A stretch of DNA of 64,000 nt, taken from assembly GCF_003048405.1 (NCBI RefSeq), contig NZ_PIQS01000001.1, positions 372,001-436,000 of the forward strand, in the 5' to 3' direction. Under the pieces are notes generated by a model. The model was not told the origin of the DNA, did not search any database, and saw only the letters and a program-made list of their open reading frames with translations. Position numbers and translations under genes: made by a program. Source of the stretch: Campylobacter concisus. Its GTDB lineage: Bacteria; Campylobacterota; Campylobacteria; Campylobacterales; Campylobacteraceae. The number at the start of each line of letters is the position of its first letter. Position 1 is the first letter of the stretch. Shown piece after piece: positions 46,369 through 55,559 of this stretch.

Positions 46369-47493
46369 ATGTTTTTAAAACGAGGAAAAATCATCTTCAA
46401 CATCCACCTAATAATCGGACTAATTGCGGCTATTCCGCTAATATTTATGACTCTTTCAGCACCATTTGCGTCTTATAGAGAAGAGATCAAAAGTGCAATA
46501 AATAAAAATTTTATAAACTTAGTTCCTAGCGAAAAAGAAAATTTAAGCTTAAATGAACTCCTAGCTAAAGCAAAAAGTGAGATTCAATTTGATACGCTCG
46601 AAAGTTTACAAATAGGTGGAGCAAATGAAGCTTATCGTATAAGCATTACAAAGGATAAAAAGCAATTAAATTTCTTCATAGATCCAAGAAGTGGCGAGGT
46701 GATCAGCGAGGACTGGGGCGAAAAGACTCGCATGATAATACTAAGCCTACATAGAAATTTAGGCCTTGCTCTGCTTGATAGCAAAGTCCCAGCCAATATC
46801 GGCAAGCAAATAGTCGCCGTTAGCTCTATCATCATGGCTCTACTTGCTATCAGTGGTCTCATCCTCTACGCACCAGCGATCAAGCGAAATTTCTTAAATT
46901 CTCTAAAAATTAAGCCAAAAGCAAAGGGCTACGCCTGCTTCTACAATCTTCACACCAGCCTTGGCACCTACGTGGCGATCTTGCTTGTGGTGATGTCACT
47001 AACTGGACTTTACTGGTCTTATGGATGGGTCAGAAGCGGTGTAAATAGTATATTTTTTGACCTAAAAACAGCTCCAATGAAAAAAAGTCTACCACAATCA
47101 AATTTACTCCCAATAAGCGACGAGAAATTTAAAGAGATCGAGACTGCGAAGCAAATTTTTAAAGATAACGTCACGCTAGAGCTAAAATCGCTCACGATAA
47201 ATGTGCCTGAAAACAACCAAAGCACCTACACCATAAACTACGAAACGATTGAAGATCAGGTTGGCAAACTAAAGCTTGACGCAAGCTCTGGCAAGATAAA
47301 AGAAAACAAGCTTGTTAGTAAGAGCGAAAGTATCCCAGAGGCCAAAAAAGCTGGGCGCAAAGTACTTAGTGTGCATACTGGGGAGATCTTTGGCGAGGTC
47401 GGTCAGGTAGTGTTTGCAGTATCATGCGTGATCGCAGTTTTGCTGATCATAACTGGCTTTTTGATGACCATAAAAAGGACTAAGGCACTCTAA
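46369..47493 (+). CDS. PepSY-associated membrane protein (PiuB-like)
   Basis: 374 residues with four main membrane segments (about 14-35, 140-170, 200-225, 345-368) separating two periplasmic PepSY-type regions. The LIIGLIAAIPLIFMTLSAP start and the conserved His residues of the helices (SLHRNLGLALL; FYNLHTSLGTYVAI; SVHTGEIFG) are typical of this iron-regulated family, linked to siderophore iron reduction or uptake in other bacteria. A short inverted repeat (TAATA-N5-TATTA) before the start is too weak to call a Fur box. Confidence 0.85.
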   Translation: MFLKRGKIIFNIHLIIGLIAAIPLIFMTLSAPFASYREEIKSAINKNFINLVPSEKENLSLNELLAKAKSEIQFDTLESLQIGGANEAYRISITKDKKQLNFFIDPRSGEVISEDWGEKTRMIILSLHRNLGLALLDSKVPANIGKQIVAVSSIIMALLAISGLILYAPAIKRNFLNSLKIKPKAKGYACFYNLHTSLGTYVAILLVVMSLTGLYWSYGWVRSGVNSIFFDLKTAPMKKSLPQSNLLPISDEKFKEIETAKQIFKDNVTLELKSLTINVPENNQSTYTINYETIEDQVGKLKLDASSGKIKENKLVSKSESIPEAKKAGRKVLSVHTGEIFGEVGQVVFAVSCVIAVLLIITGFLMTIKRTKAL

Positions 47494-47564
47494 ATAAAAG
47501 TAAATTTTTACCTTGCTTTGGGTAATATTTTAAGAAATTTTTACCACAAACAAGAGAGAAATTT

Positions 47565-48587
47565 ATGAACAGAAAACGCATCTACAACCCAAGTTCAAAT
47601 GAAAATTTGACCGACAGAAGAGTCTTTAACGGCAACCCACACGGCATTTTAAATTTCACCAAGGCAAAATACGAGTGGGCGTTAAAGCTTTGGGACCTCA
47701 TGGAGGCAAACACCTGGTTTCCAAAAGAGGTCGATACCACCGACGACGTGCGCGACTACGCCTACAACCTCACAGAGGCCGAAAAACGCATGTACGACCT
47801 TGTCTGGAGCCAGCTCATCTCGATGGATAGCTTCCAGACAAACAACCTGGCTGACAACATCAACCCTTACATCACCGCACCAGAGATCAACGCCGTGCTA
47901 AGCCGCCAAGCTTATGAAGAGGCAAACCACAGCAAGTCTTACGCTGTCATGGTCGAGGCGATCTGCGACAACACCGACCTCATCTACGAAATGGAGAAGC
48001 ACGACGACGTCTTGCGTGAGAAAAACGACTACATCTCAAGCGTCTATGAGGAGCTTGCGGGCGAAGTGACTGACGAGAAGCTACTTCTTGCGATGGTTGC
48101 GAACCAAATTTTAGAGGGTATCTACTTTTACAGTGGCTTTACAGCGATCTACGCTCTAGCTCGCGCTGGCAAGATGCTAGGCTCAGCGCAGATGATACGC
48201 TTCATCCAACGTGACGAGATCACGCACCTACTTTTGTTTCAAAACATGATAAATTCGGTCCGCAAGGAAAGACCTGACCTTTTCACACCTGAGACTGAGG
48301 CAAAAATTTATGATATGTTTGAAAAAGCTGGAAATTTAGAGATCAAATGGGGCAAATACATCACTCAAAACCAAATAATGGGCTTTACTGATGATATCAT
48401 CGAGCAGTACATCCACTATCTCATCGACCAGCGCCTAGTTGCGATCGGCCTAAAACGCAAATACAACGTCGCTCATCCGATCAAATGGGTTGATGACTTT
48501 GCGAAATTTAACGACCAAAAGTCGAATTTCTTTGAAGCAAAAGTGACAAACTACAGCAAGGGAAGTATCAGCTTTGATGACTTTTAA
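47565..48587 (+). CDS. nrdB: Ribonucleoside-diphosphate reductase beta subunit, class I
   Basis: 340 residues. Carries the di-iron tyrosyl-radical cofactor for deoxynucleotide synthesis with NrdA (not in the window). Metal-ligand segments are readable: EKRMYDLVWSQ, YEEANHSKSYAVM (Glu, His), ANQILEGIYFYSGF (Glu) and QRDEITHLLLF (Glu, His). Its end overlaps the lipoprotein gene by 11 nt. Confidence 0.96.
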   Translation: MNRKRIYNPSSNENLTDRRVFNGNPHGILNFTKAKYEWALKLWDLMEANTWFPKEVDTTDDVRDYAYNLTEAEKRMYDLVWSQLISMDSFQTNNLADNINPYITAPEINAVLSRQAYEEANHSKSYAVMVEAICDNTDLIYEMEKHDDVLREKNDYISSVYEELAGEVTDEKLLLAMVANQILEGIYFYSGFTAIYALARAGKMLGSAQMIRFIQRDEITHLLLFQNMINSVRKERPDLFTPETEAKIYDMFEKAGNLEIKWGKYITQNQIMGFTDDIIEQYIHYLIDQRLVAIGLKRKYNVAHPIKWVDDFAKFNDQKSNFFEAKVTNYSKGSISFDDF

Positions 48588-49065
48588 AAATAGCATCTTA
48601 GCCCTTGCTTGCGTGCTTTTTGTGGGGTGTGCGAGTAGCAATCAAAGAATAATTGATCAAGCAAATAAAAATAATCTCGAAAATTTCTACGCCTACAAGC
48701 TTGTTAAGGTAAAAGAGACAAGCCAAGCGGAAATCTATCAAGAGATGCCAAACGGTGAAATTGCACCAAGTTTCGCACCGCTAGGATCTGTGCTAGGAAA
48801 TGACGTGATGTTTGGCATAAACAAACAGTGTGGCTTTGAAGCAAAAGATCTAAAAGAGGTAAGAATAGTTTCGCATGATGAGGCTAGAGGTTTTGGCTTT
48901 GAAGTCTGGGTTTTTAATGATCCACTCTCACAGCGTGATGATAAGATCACAGCTATAAGCGTTATTTTAAAAGCTACACCAAACATCGGTGGCACGGATA
49001 TAAACTGCAAAATTCCAAAAGACTGCCACGACGAGAAACCTGTGATATTTATATTTGGAAAATAA
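48577..49065 (+). CDS. Putative lipoprotein of unknown function
   Basis: 162 residues from the ATG at 48577, inside the end of nrdB. Signal with lipobox (ILALACVLFVGC), so Cys is the predicted lipidation site. The mature part contains three further Cys, two near the C-terminus (INCKIPKDCHDE). No family recognised. The stop is directly followed by the next ATG, suggesting coupling. Confidence 0.75.
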   Translation: MTFKNSILALACVLFVGCASSNQRIIDQANKNNLENFYAYKLVKVKETSQAEIYQEMPNGEIAPSFAPLGSVLGNDVMFGINKQCGFEAKDLKEVRIVSHDEARGFGFEVWVFNDPLSQRDDKITAISVILKATPNIGGTDINCKIPKDCHDEKPVIFIFGK

Positions 49066-49833
49066 ATGAGCGAAAATTTAAACCTAATAAGCCTAACTTT
49101 AAAGGCAAAAAATGCAACAGATCGCCTAGAGGAGCTTGCAAATTTAGTTGAGGCTGCGCCTGAAAATTCGCTCCTGCTTGCAAGCGAGCTTTGCATCAGC
49201 GGCTATGACTTTGATGGCTTTTTTGCTGGGACGAACAAAGCGATGCTTGGTGGCATGATAGGTAGCTTTGATGCGATGCTACTTGAGCGCTTGCAAGAGG
49301 CGCTTAGCCCAGATAAATTTCTTGGTTTTACGCACCTTAGCAGCCTAAACAAAAGCGCAGGGCTCGCTCAAATTTCAAATCTAAATCCGCACCAACCAAA
49401 AATTTATAACGAGTTTTTACTTCTTAACTCAAACAACGTCTTTCACTCGCAGTTTAAGGCTGAGCTTTTTAGACCAAATTTAGAGCACGAGATCTTTGCG
49501 GCTGGCGAGGTGAGCGATATAAATGCCTTTGATTTTAGAGGGCTCAAACTTGGGGTGCTAATCTGTTTTGAACTACGCGATAGCACACTCTGGGCAAAGC
49601 TAAAAGGATGTGATATCATCATGATACCAGCCATGTGGGGTAAGGCTAGGGAGGATGCTTATCTTAGCCTTTGCAAGGCTCTAGCTATCGCAAACAACTG
49701 CTATGTCATGATCTCAAGCTCTCTTGCATTAGAAGTTGCTGGGGTATTTTTACCAAATGGCACACTTGTTAAAGAGACGATTTTTGATGCAAATTTAATA
49801 AAAGAGATCAAGACAAATTTAGCGATTTTATAA
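49066..49833 (+). CDS. Carbon-nitrogen hydrolase (nitrilase superfamily)
   Basis: 255 residues. The catalytic triad is Glu41 (LLASELCISGYDF), Lys131 (FKAELFRPN) and Cys167 (VLICFELRD). Members cleave nitriles, amides or N-acyl groups; the exact substrate cannot be read. No membrane segments, so this is not an apolipoprotein acyltransferase. It directly abuts the lipoprotein gene upstream. Confidence 0.85.
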   Translation: MSENLNLISLTLKAKNATDRLEELANLVEAAPENSLLLASELCISGYDFDGFFAGTNKAMLGGMIGSFDAMLLERLQEALSPDKFLGFTHLSSLNKSAGLAQISNLNPHQPKIYNEFLLLNSNNVFHSQFKAELFRPNLEHEIFAAGEVSDINAFDFRGLKLGVLICFELRDSTLWAKLKGCDIIMIPAMWGKAREDAYLSLCKALAIANNCYVMISSSLALEVAGVFLPNGTLVKETIFDANLIKEIKTNLAIL

Positions 49834-49850
49834 ATTTTAAGATAAGTTTT

Positions 49851-49870
49851 AAATCGTATAATAACGATTT
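49851..49870 (+). promoter_or_regulatory. Hairpin containing the -10 box upstream of pcm
   Basis: Perfect 7-bp inverted repeat AAATCGT / ACGATTT around ATAATA, with TATAAT at 49857-49862 inside it, then AATTTTTATTT. It may be the terminator of the hydrolase gene, the promoter of pcm, or both. Confidence 0.45.
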
Positions 49871-49893
49871 AATTTTTATTTAGGATATAAATT

Positions 49894-50526
49894 TTGACTC
49901 AACTAGAAGCGATAAAATGCCAAAATTTGGCTAGCGATATAGCCGATGAGATCACGTTAAGCCCACTTTTGTTCGATGCGATAGCTACCACTGAGCGTGA
50001 AATTTTTGTACCAATTACTGCACATGCTTATAAACTTGACGCTCAGCCCATACTGGGCAACCAGTGGATCAGCTCTCCACTAACTGTGGCAAAGATGACA
50101 ATGGCACTAGAGTGCGAAAATATGGACAATATCCTAGAGATAGGCTGCGGCAGTGGCTATCAAGCAGCTATTTTAAGCAAACTTGCACATAGAATTTTTA
50201 GCGTCGAGCGAATAGAAAAGCTAGCCATGGAGGCAAAAAAACGCTTCGAGGTACTAAAAATAAAAAACGTGCATGTAAGGTATGATGACGGCAACAATGG
50301 CTGGCGAAGCTACGCACCATTTGATCGTATCCTGCTCTCGGCAGCTGCTGATGAGATCTCGCCAAATTTATTTAAGCAGCTTAAAAATGGTGGAATTTTA
50401 GTAGCTCCGATGAAAAAAGATGGCAAGCAATTTATCGCTAAATTTAAAAAAGATAAAGATGGAAATTTAGAAAAAGAGTACTTAGATGAGTGCCTTTTTG
50501 TGCCACTTCTTGAAGGTAGAGAGTAG
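49894..50526 (+). CDS. pcm: Protein-L-isoaspartate O-methyltransferase
   Basis: 210 residues from a TTG start, preceded by TAGGA. Repairs isoaspartyl damage in aged proteins with SAM. Motif I is LEIGCGSGYQAAIL; the family segments FSVERIEKLA, DGNNGWRSYAPFDRILLSAAA and NGGILVAPM follow. Complete. Confidence 0.93.
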   Translation: MTQLEAIKCQNLASDIADEITLSPLLFDAIATTEREIFVPITAHAYKLDAQPILGNQWISSPLTVAKMTMALECENMDNILEIGCGSGYQAAILSKLAHRIFSVERIEKLAMEAKKRFEVLKIKNVHVRYDDGNNGWRSYAPFDRILLSAAADEISPNLFKQLKNGGILVAPMKKDGKQFIAKFKKDKDGNLEKEYLDECLFVPLLEGRE

Positions 50527-50535
50527 CCCAAAATA

Positions 50536-50557
50536 AGGCAAAGCCTAAGCCTTGCCT
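50536..50557 (-). terminator. Hairpin between pcm and the small barrel gene
   Basis: Inverted repeat AAGGCAA / CTTGCCT with inner pairing, between two convergent genes. No strong T-run, so this is a tentative terminator. Confidence 0.4.
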
Positions 50558-50562
50558 AAAAG

Positions 50563-51147
50563 TTAGAATTTATAAGTATAGCCTGTATAAATTCCTATAG
50601 TCGTATCTCTTAGTTGAGCTCCACTATTTTTCTTATAAAAAGTTTTATCAGCTTTTAAACCAAATTCAATAGCATTGTGTGCGTCAAATGAATAGGCACC
50701 TCCCGCTTTTGCGCCGACTAGCAAACCTTTGAAATTTTTCTTGCTCGTTTCATTTTCAAATCTCTCTCTAACGCTCAAGTAGCCAAGGCCTGTGTATCCG
50801 CCAAGAACGGCTTTAAAATTTTCAGTGATGCTTGGCGTATAATCAATGCCGCCTAAAAATTTATGCTTACTCCATTTTGCATCTGATTCACCAGCATTTT
50901 TCCTAGCTTTAAAGTCATAATAATAACCACCATAAGCTCTATAGTTGTCAAAATCATAACCGCCATAAAAGCCAAGACCATAGTGACCTTTTTTGAAGTT
51001 ATTTTTCTCACTACTTGCTATGTTTTTTGTTTTGATTTTTGAGTTAAACGAATAATCACCCTCACCACCAACAAATGCACCTTGAGCTAGTGCAGCTGAG
51101 CTTACCAAAGCTAGAATCAAGCTTGATTTTACAATTAAATTTTTCAT
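50563..51147 (-). CDS. Small outer-membrane beta-barrel protein
   Basis: 194 residues with signal peptide (SLILALVSSAALAQG). The mature part has alternating aromatic strands typical of an eight-stranded barrel (GLGFYGGYDFDNYRAYGGYYYDF; TGLGYLSV) and ends in Phe (YTGYTYKF), the usual C-terminal sorting signal. Similar to opacity/OmpX-like surface proteins; specific role unknown. Has its own AGGAG site and spacing from its neighbours. Confidence 0.8.
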   Translation of the reverse strand: MKNLIVKSSLILALVSSAALAQGAFVGGEGDYSFNSKIKTKNIASSEKNNFKKGHYGLGFYGGYDFDNYRAYGGYYYDFKARKNAGESDAKWSKHKFLGGIDYTPSITENFKAVLGGYTGLGYLSVRERFENETSKKNFKGLLVGAKAGGAYSFDAHNAIEFGLKADKTFYKKNSGAQLRDTTIGIYTGYTYKF

Positions 51148-51344
51148 ACCTCTCCTTTAAAAAATTTCTGAGATTTTACATCTAAGCTTTTAATCTATAT
51201 AAAATTTAAATTTAATAAAGCCCCATTTTAATCATCCTTTGGCTTTTAAATTTAATAAGAAATTTTATACCAAGTGCCAATTTATTACTAATAGTAAATG
51301 TAGTAAGTATGAGTATTATTAAGAAGATAAGAGCAAAAATACTT

Positions 51345-51396
51345 AAATTTAGCACGGCTTTAGGGTAAATCCTAAGCCCACAGCCATGCCAAATTT
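51345..51396 (-). terminator. Large imperfect hairpin after the copper receptor gene
   Basis: Arms AAATTTGGCATGGCT and AGCCGTGCTAAATTT with an inner GGGCTTAGG / CCCTAA stem, 14 nt beyond the receptor stop on the minus strand, followed by AAGTATTTTTG. Confidence 0.6.
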
Positions 51397-51409
51397 ATTA
51401 AGTTACGCC

Positions 51410-53407
51410 CTAAAAATGCACCTTAAATTTCGCCCAAAAGCTTCTGCCCGGCTCATAAAGCCTCGTGCCGTTCGGGATAGTTTCGTAGCCTGCGATACCG
51501 CCGCCGTAGCCGCCTTTTGAGTTATGATAGGCATATTTGGCGTCGTTTAAATTTTCGGCCGCTAGCAAGAATTGATAATTTTTGTATTTGTAGCCCGCAC
51601 TTAGCCCCAGCGTCCAAAAGCTATCGCTCTTGCCCAGGTCCATGCCGCCCACGTCGCCATAGCCTTTTTGCGCGCGATTTTGCGACGCGTTAGCGTAGAA
51701 GTCGGCTTTAACGAACCAGTCGGGCTTTTCTAAACCGGCGCTTAGTTTAAACGTTAGAGGGGAAACCTTAGGCAGCGCGTCGCCGTCTTTTAGGCCGCCC
51801 GCGTTTTTAGTCACCTTGCCGTAGACGTAGGATACGCCCGCCCCCAGTCTAAATATATCGGCCAGTAGCGTATCGCCCTCGATCTCGCCGCCGTATAGTA
51901 AAGCATCGGTATTAAATACGTTTGAAGACATACCCATAGGGTTATACTTTATCATTATGTAATCATCCATCTTCGAGACGAAGAAATTCGCGTTTAGCTC
52001 GTAATTTTTATCTTTTAGCACGGTACCAAAGTCAAGCTGAGTGTTTCTTTCTTTATTTAGCTTAAGATTATCGTCTTTATTCGTTTCCCAGTGATCCGGT
52101 AACCTTTGCGCGTGACCTAGTCCCGCATAAAGCGTTAAATTTTGTAGATATTTTTCGTATCTAAAAAAGCCGGAGAATAAATTTTCGCTCCTACTTTTAT
52201 GCGTTAGCAGCTGCTTTCTCTCGCCCGCGTCCAGCCTAAGTCCGCCAAAAAGCCCGTAGTCGTTTTCAAGGACGTATTCGTTTTGAGTGTATATCGTTTT
52301 ATACGTTACCTTGCGCTCTTTTACGTGCGGCTTTGATAGGGCGGCGTCCATGTCGGCTTTAGATACGCCGGCTCCGCCCGTTCCGGCGCCTCGCCATTTA
52401 AAGGAGTCTTGCGAATAACCGGCGCCAATGAAGCTGGTTAGATTATCGAAATTTAACTCGCCTTCTAGCTTAAAGCCGTACATATCGCGTATCGGGTGAC
52501 TGATGCTATATCCCTTGCCGCGCCCCGTGCCCGGCACCACCGGACGCATGGTGAAGTTGTCCATTATATGATCGATTTGATGATAGTACGAACTTAGCCT
52601 GATCTTGTGCTCACCGACATCTTGTTCAAATTTTAGTCCGAAAGATTTACGGTCAAACTGTATGCCGTCCCTCATCCTGTCGGCATACGCCGCTTCGCCA
52701 TCGCCTAGATCCGCGCTTAACTGCAAGGCGGTAGTTTCCGTGGGCGTTAGCGTGCCTACGATTGAGACGCTGTTGCGTTTATAGTGCGTATGCATTTTCT
52801 GTCCGTCGCCACTTTTATAATCGCCGCTCTGGTAGTGTCCGCCAGAAATTTCTAAGCTCCCCATCTCGTTGCCCGCCGCTACGTCTGCAGCAGTTTCAAA
52901 TCTTCTAAAACTACCGCCAAGCACGCTTACGTTTCCTCCGAAGCTCGGTTTTGATAGCCTTGCTATCTCTCTATCGAAAAATATACCGCCGCTAATGAGC
53001 GCGCCGTATCTGACGTCTTGCGGGCCTTTTACGATACGAACCGAGCTGTAGTTTTGCGCCGAGATGTAAGTAATGGGCGTATCCATGCGCATACCGCAAC
53101 CGCCGTTTAGCGTGCTACCGTCGATTAGCACCGGCAGTCTAGCCGCCGTCTGCGAACGATAATAAACCTCGCTGCCGCCTCCGCCCTTGCGCTCCATCGT
53201 AAAGCCGCTCAAATTTAAAAGCGATTTAGCGATGTCGCCGTTTTCTAGTATCGCGCCTTTGCCTACTATTTGAGCCTTTGTCGGTTCGTCAAGAACGGAC
53301 TTTTGTATCTTTGCAGAAACGGTAACCGGAGCCAAGTCTATCGTTTCTTCAGCACCAAGCATTAAATTTGGTACTAAAGCAAATGCTAAAACGTAAGAAA
53401 TTTTCAT
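51410..53407 (-). CDS. TonB-dependent outer-membrane copper receptor (OprC/NosA type)
   Basis: 665 residues: signal peptide, N-terminal plug (about 25-155) and 22-strand barrel ending in Phe (FWAKFKVHF). The plug holds GGCGMRMDTP, with Cys104 and Met108 in the C-x3-M spacing of the Pseudomonas OprC copper site. A barrel loop holds the matching H-x-M (His280, Met282 in DHIMDN). This predicts copper uptake, for instance for copper-dependent oxidases or N2O reductase. Base composition is much higher in GC than its neighbours: the 60-nt row at 52381 is 32/60 GC against 21/60 at 54781 in recJ. This suggests transfer from a GC-richer relative. Confidence 0.88.
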   Translation of the reverse strand: MKISYVLAFALVPNLMLGAEETIDLAPVTVSAKIQKSVLDEPTKAQIVGKGAILENGDIAKSLLNLSGFTMERKGGGGSEVYYRSQTAARLPVLIDGSTLNGGCGMRMDTPITYISAQNYSSVRIVKGPQDVRYGALISGGIFFDREIARLSKPSFGGNVSVLGGSFRRFETAADVAAGNEMGSLEISGGHYQSGDYKSGDGQKMHTHYKRNSVSIVGTLTPTETTALQLSADLGDGEAAYADRMRDGIQFDRKSFGLKFEQDVGEHKIRLSSYYHQIDHIMDNFTMRPVVPGTGRGKGYSISHPIRDMYGFKLEGELNFDNLTSFIGAGYSQDSFKWRGAGTGGAGVSKADMDAALSKPHVKERKVTYKTIYTQNEYVLENDYGLFGGLRLDAGERKQLLTHKSRSENLFSGFFRYEKYLQNLTLYAGLGHAQRLPDHWETNKDDNLKLNKERNTQLDFGTVLKDKNYELNANFFVSKMDDYIMIKYNPMGMSSNVFNTDALLYGGEIEGDTLLADIFRLGAGVSYVYGKVTKNAGGLKDGDALPKVSPLTFKLSAGLEKPDWFVKADFYANASQNRAQKGYGDVGGMDLGKSDSFWTLGLSAGYKYKNYQFLLAAENLNDAKYAYHNSKGGYGGGIAGYETIPNGTRLYEPGRSFWAKFKVHF

Positions 53408-53575
53408 GTTTAGTCCTATGAAATTAATATTTAAAATTAAAATTAAAGCAAAAATGAACTTAAATAAAGTATAAATATTTATATAACATTAATTTTACAA
53501 TACAGAAATTTGACTCAAATAGTATTATTTTAGTTGGACTGCATTAAATATATAAAGAAACGATTTTGGTGAATT

Positions 53576-53628
53576 AAAACCGAAGAAATCTCGGTTTTAT
53601 TAAAATTTTAGCATTATAAAACCGAGAT
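53576..53628 (-). terminator. Alternating hairpins after recJ
   Basis: Three complementary blocks: ATAAAACCGAGAT (53616-53628), ATCTCGGTTTTAT (53588-53600) and AAAACCGA (53576-53583). On the transcript strand, block 2 can pair with block 1 (13 bp) or block 3 (8 bp). It starts 6 nt after the recJ stop. Probably recJ termination; an attenuator ahead of the copper receptor gene is possible. Confidence 0.5.
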
Positions 53629-53633
53629 AAAAT

Positions 53634-55241
53634 TTATAAAATCTCTTTTATGAGTAGCTGTGGAGTAACAAGTCCGCGGAATGAATTTTTTGATATACAA
53701 AAGATAATATCTATCATCTCGCCAACTCTAGCATGTCTTGTAAAGTTAAAAAATAGAGCCTCAAGTGTTTTATTATCCTTTTGCAAGATGAGCTTTAAGT
53801 GATTTTGATCTCTTCCTATAAGTCTTTCATTTTTAACAAGAGCATTTTTTATCTTAAAGACTGGGCGAGGGTTTTTCTGCCCGTATGGCTCATAAAATTC
53901 TAAAATTTCAAGCAGCTCAAAGTCTATCTCGCTTGGCATTATGTCGCCAAGTAGCTCGTCTGAGCTTTTGCAATCTTGCATATTTAAACAAGAACAACTT
54001 TTATTTATCGCTTCTTTAAATTTAACCAAATTTTCAGGCGCAAGTGTAAGTCCAGCCGCTCCTTTGTGACCGCCGTAGCTTGTTAGTAAATTTTCGTGGC
54101 TTGCTATAAGAGATAAGATATCAAGCTTACCAATGCTTCTAGCGCTACCTTTTGCACGGCCTTTATCGATGCTAAAGACGATAGCTGGCTTTGCAAAGTG
54201 CTTTGCAAGGCGGCTAGCTACGATGCCTATCACACCCTCATGCCACTGCTCTCCCCAAGTGATGATGACTTCGTCGTCTTCTTTTACGTCCTTTAGCGAG
54301 CACTCAAAGAGTTGGCGCTCCTCCTCTTTTCTGGAGTTGTTAAATTCGATAATGGTATCAAGGTAGTTGTAAGCCTCTTCGATGCTCTTTGCACGCAAAA
54401 AGTTAAATGAATTCATCGCATCATCCATGCGTCCGGCTGAATTTATAAGTGGGGCTATAAGAAAGCTAATATCATCGCACTCAAATTTTTCCTTACCATA
54501 AAACTCTTTTATAGCGTGAAATGCGGAACGCCTAGACGCATTTAGCTTACAAATACCAAGACGAACAAGCATTCTATTCATATCTCTTAGCTCCATCATA
54601 TCAGCGATTATCGCGATAGCTAAAAGCTCTAGAAATTTGCTCATATCGTAATTTAGTCCAAAAACATCCTTTAGCGCTCCAACCAAATACCAAGCGACCT
54701 CAGCGCCACAAATTTCGATATTTGGGAAGTTGCAATCTTCTTGTTTTGGATTAATGATCGCATAAGCTTCTGGGAGAACAGCTGGTGGCATGTGATGATC
54801 AGTAATAATAAGATCGATGCCTTTTTCTTTACAAATAATGGCCGCATCGTTTGCAGAGATGCCGTTATCAACGGTGATAATCAAGCTTACATCGGCTGAG
54901 AGTTCGTCTATTATCTCAGGATTTAGCCCATATCCATCTTTAAATCTATTTGGAATTTTTACTAGGTAGTCTTTCACGCCAAGATCATCAAAAAACTCAG
55001 CCAAAATTACGCTCGAAACAACACCATCAACATCATAATCGCCCACAATGGCTATGCGCTCGTTTTTCTCGATCGCTTCTTTTATGCGATTAGCGCCTTT
55101 GTATATATCTTTTAAGGCACTTGGTGTCGGAATTTCACTAATTTTTTTATGTATGTCGTTACAAAATCTATGCGCTAGTAAATTCCTTATATCCTCTTTA
55201 TTTAGCATGGTTTTGGCAAGAATTTTTAAAGAACCTGCCAA
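53634..55241 (-). CDS. recJ: Single-stranded-DNA exonuclease RecJ
   Basis: 535 residues from TTG at 55241; the ATG at 55208 (MLNKEDIRNLL) is an equally good start. 5'-3' exonuclease for recombination and mismatch repair. DHH phosphoesterase motifs: GDYDVDGVVSSV (I), TVDNGISA (II), ITDHHMPP (III). The DHHA1 region holds SYGGHKGAAGL, and an OB domain follows at the C-terminus. Normal low-GC composition, unlike the genes on both sides. Confidence 0.94.
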   Translation of the reverse strand: MAGSLKILAKTMLNKEDIRNLLAHRFCNDIHKKISEIPTPSALKDIYKGANRIKEAIEKNERIAIVGDYDVDGVVSSVILAEFFDDLGVKDYLVKIPNRFKDGYGLNPEIIDELSADVSLIITVDNGISANDAAIICKEKGIDLIITDHHMPPAVLPEAYAIINPKQEDCNFPNIEICGAEVAWYLVGALKDVFGLNYDMSKFLELLAIAIIADMMELRDMNRMLVRLGICKLNASRRSAFHAIKEFYGKEKFECDDISFLIAPLINSAGRMDDAMNSFNFLRAKSIEEAYNYLDTIIEFNNSRKEEERQLFECSLKDVKEDDEVIITWGEQWHEGVIGIVASRLAKHFAKPAIVFSIDKGRAKGSARSIGKLDILSLIASHENLLTSYGGHKGAAGLTLAPENLVKFKEAINKSCSCLNMQDCKSSDELLGDIMPSEIDFELLEILEFYEPYGQKNPRPVFKIKNALVKNERLIGRDQNHLKLILQKDNKTLEALFFNFTRHARVGEMIDIIFCISKNSFRGLVTPQLLIKEIL

Positions 55242-55259
55242 CTTTATTTAATGCCACTT

Positions 55260-55559
55260 GTTCACTTAAATTTACACCCATATTGCCAAAAATTTGGCTA
55301 TAAAAATACTTCTTTTTCATCGCAATCTTTCGTCTTTATTTTGAATGCTTGGATTATATCTTTTTGAAATTTAATTTCTTATAATTTTAAATGAAAGTAA
55401 GATTTTAGGGCTCATAGCAAGCTTAAAAGCTTTGTTAAATTGATAGTCTTTACAAATTTAGCACACCAAAAATGGTAAGTATTAGCAAAATTTATACAAT
55501 CAAATTTATAAATTTTTAAATGGCTTATGCTAGGGAATTTAAACCATTTTTATAAAAAT
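55260..55559. other. Non-coding gap between recJ and the oxidoreductase gene
   Basis: About 300 nt, AT-rich, no ORF or RNA gene visible. A weak AAATGG / CCATTT hairpin near 55518-55550 lies just after the oxidoreductase stop on the minus strand and could end its transcript. Confidence 0.4.
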
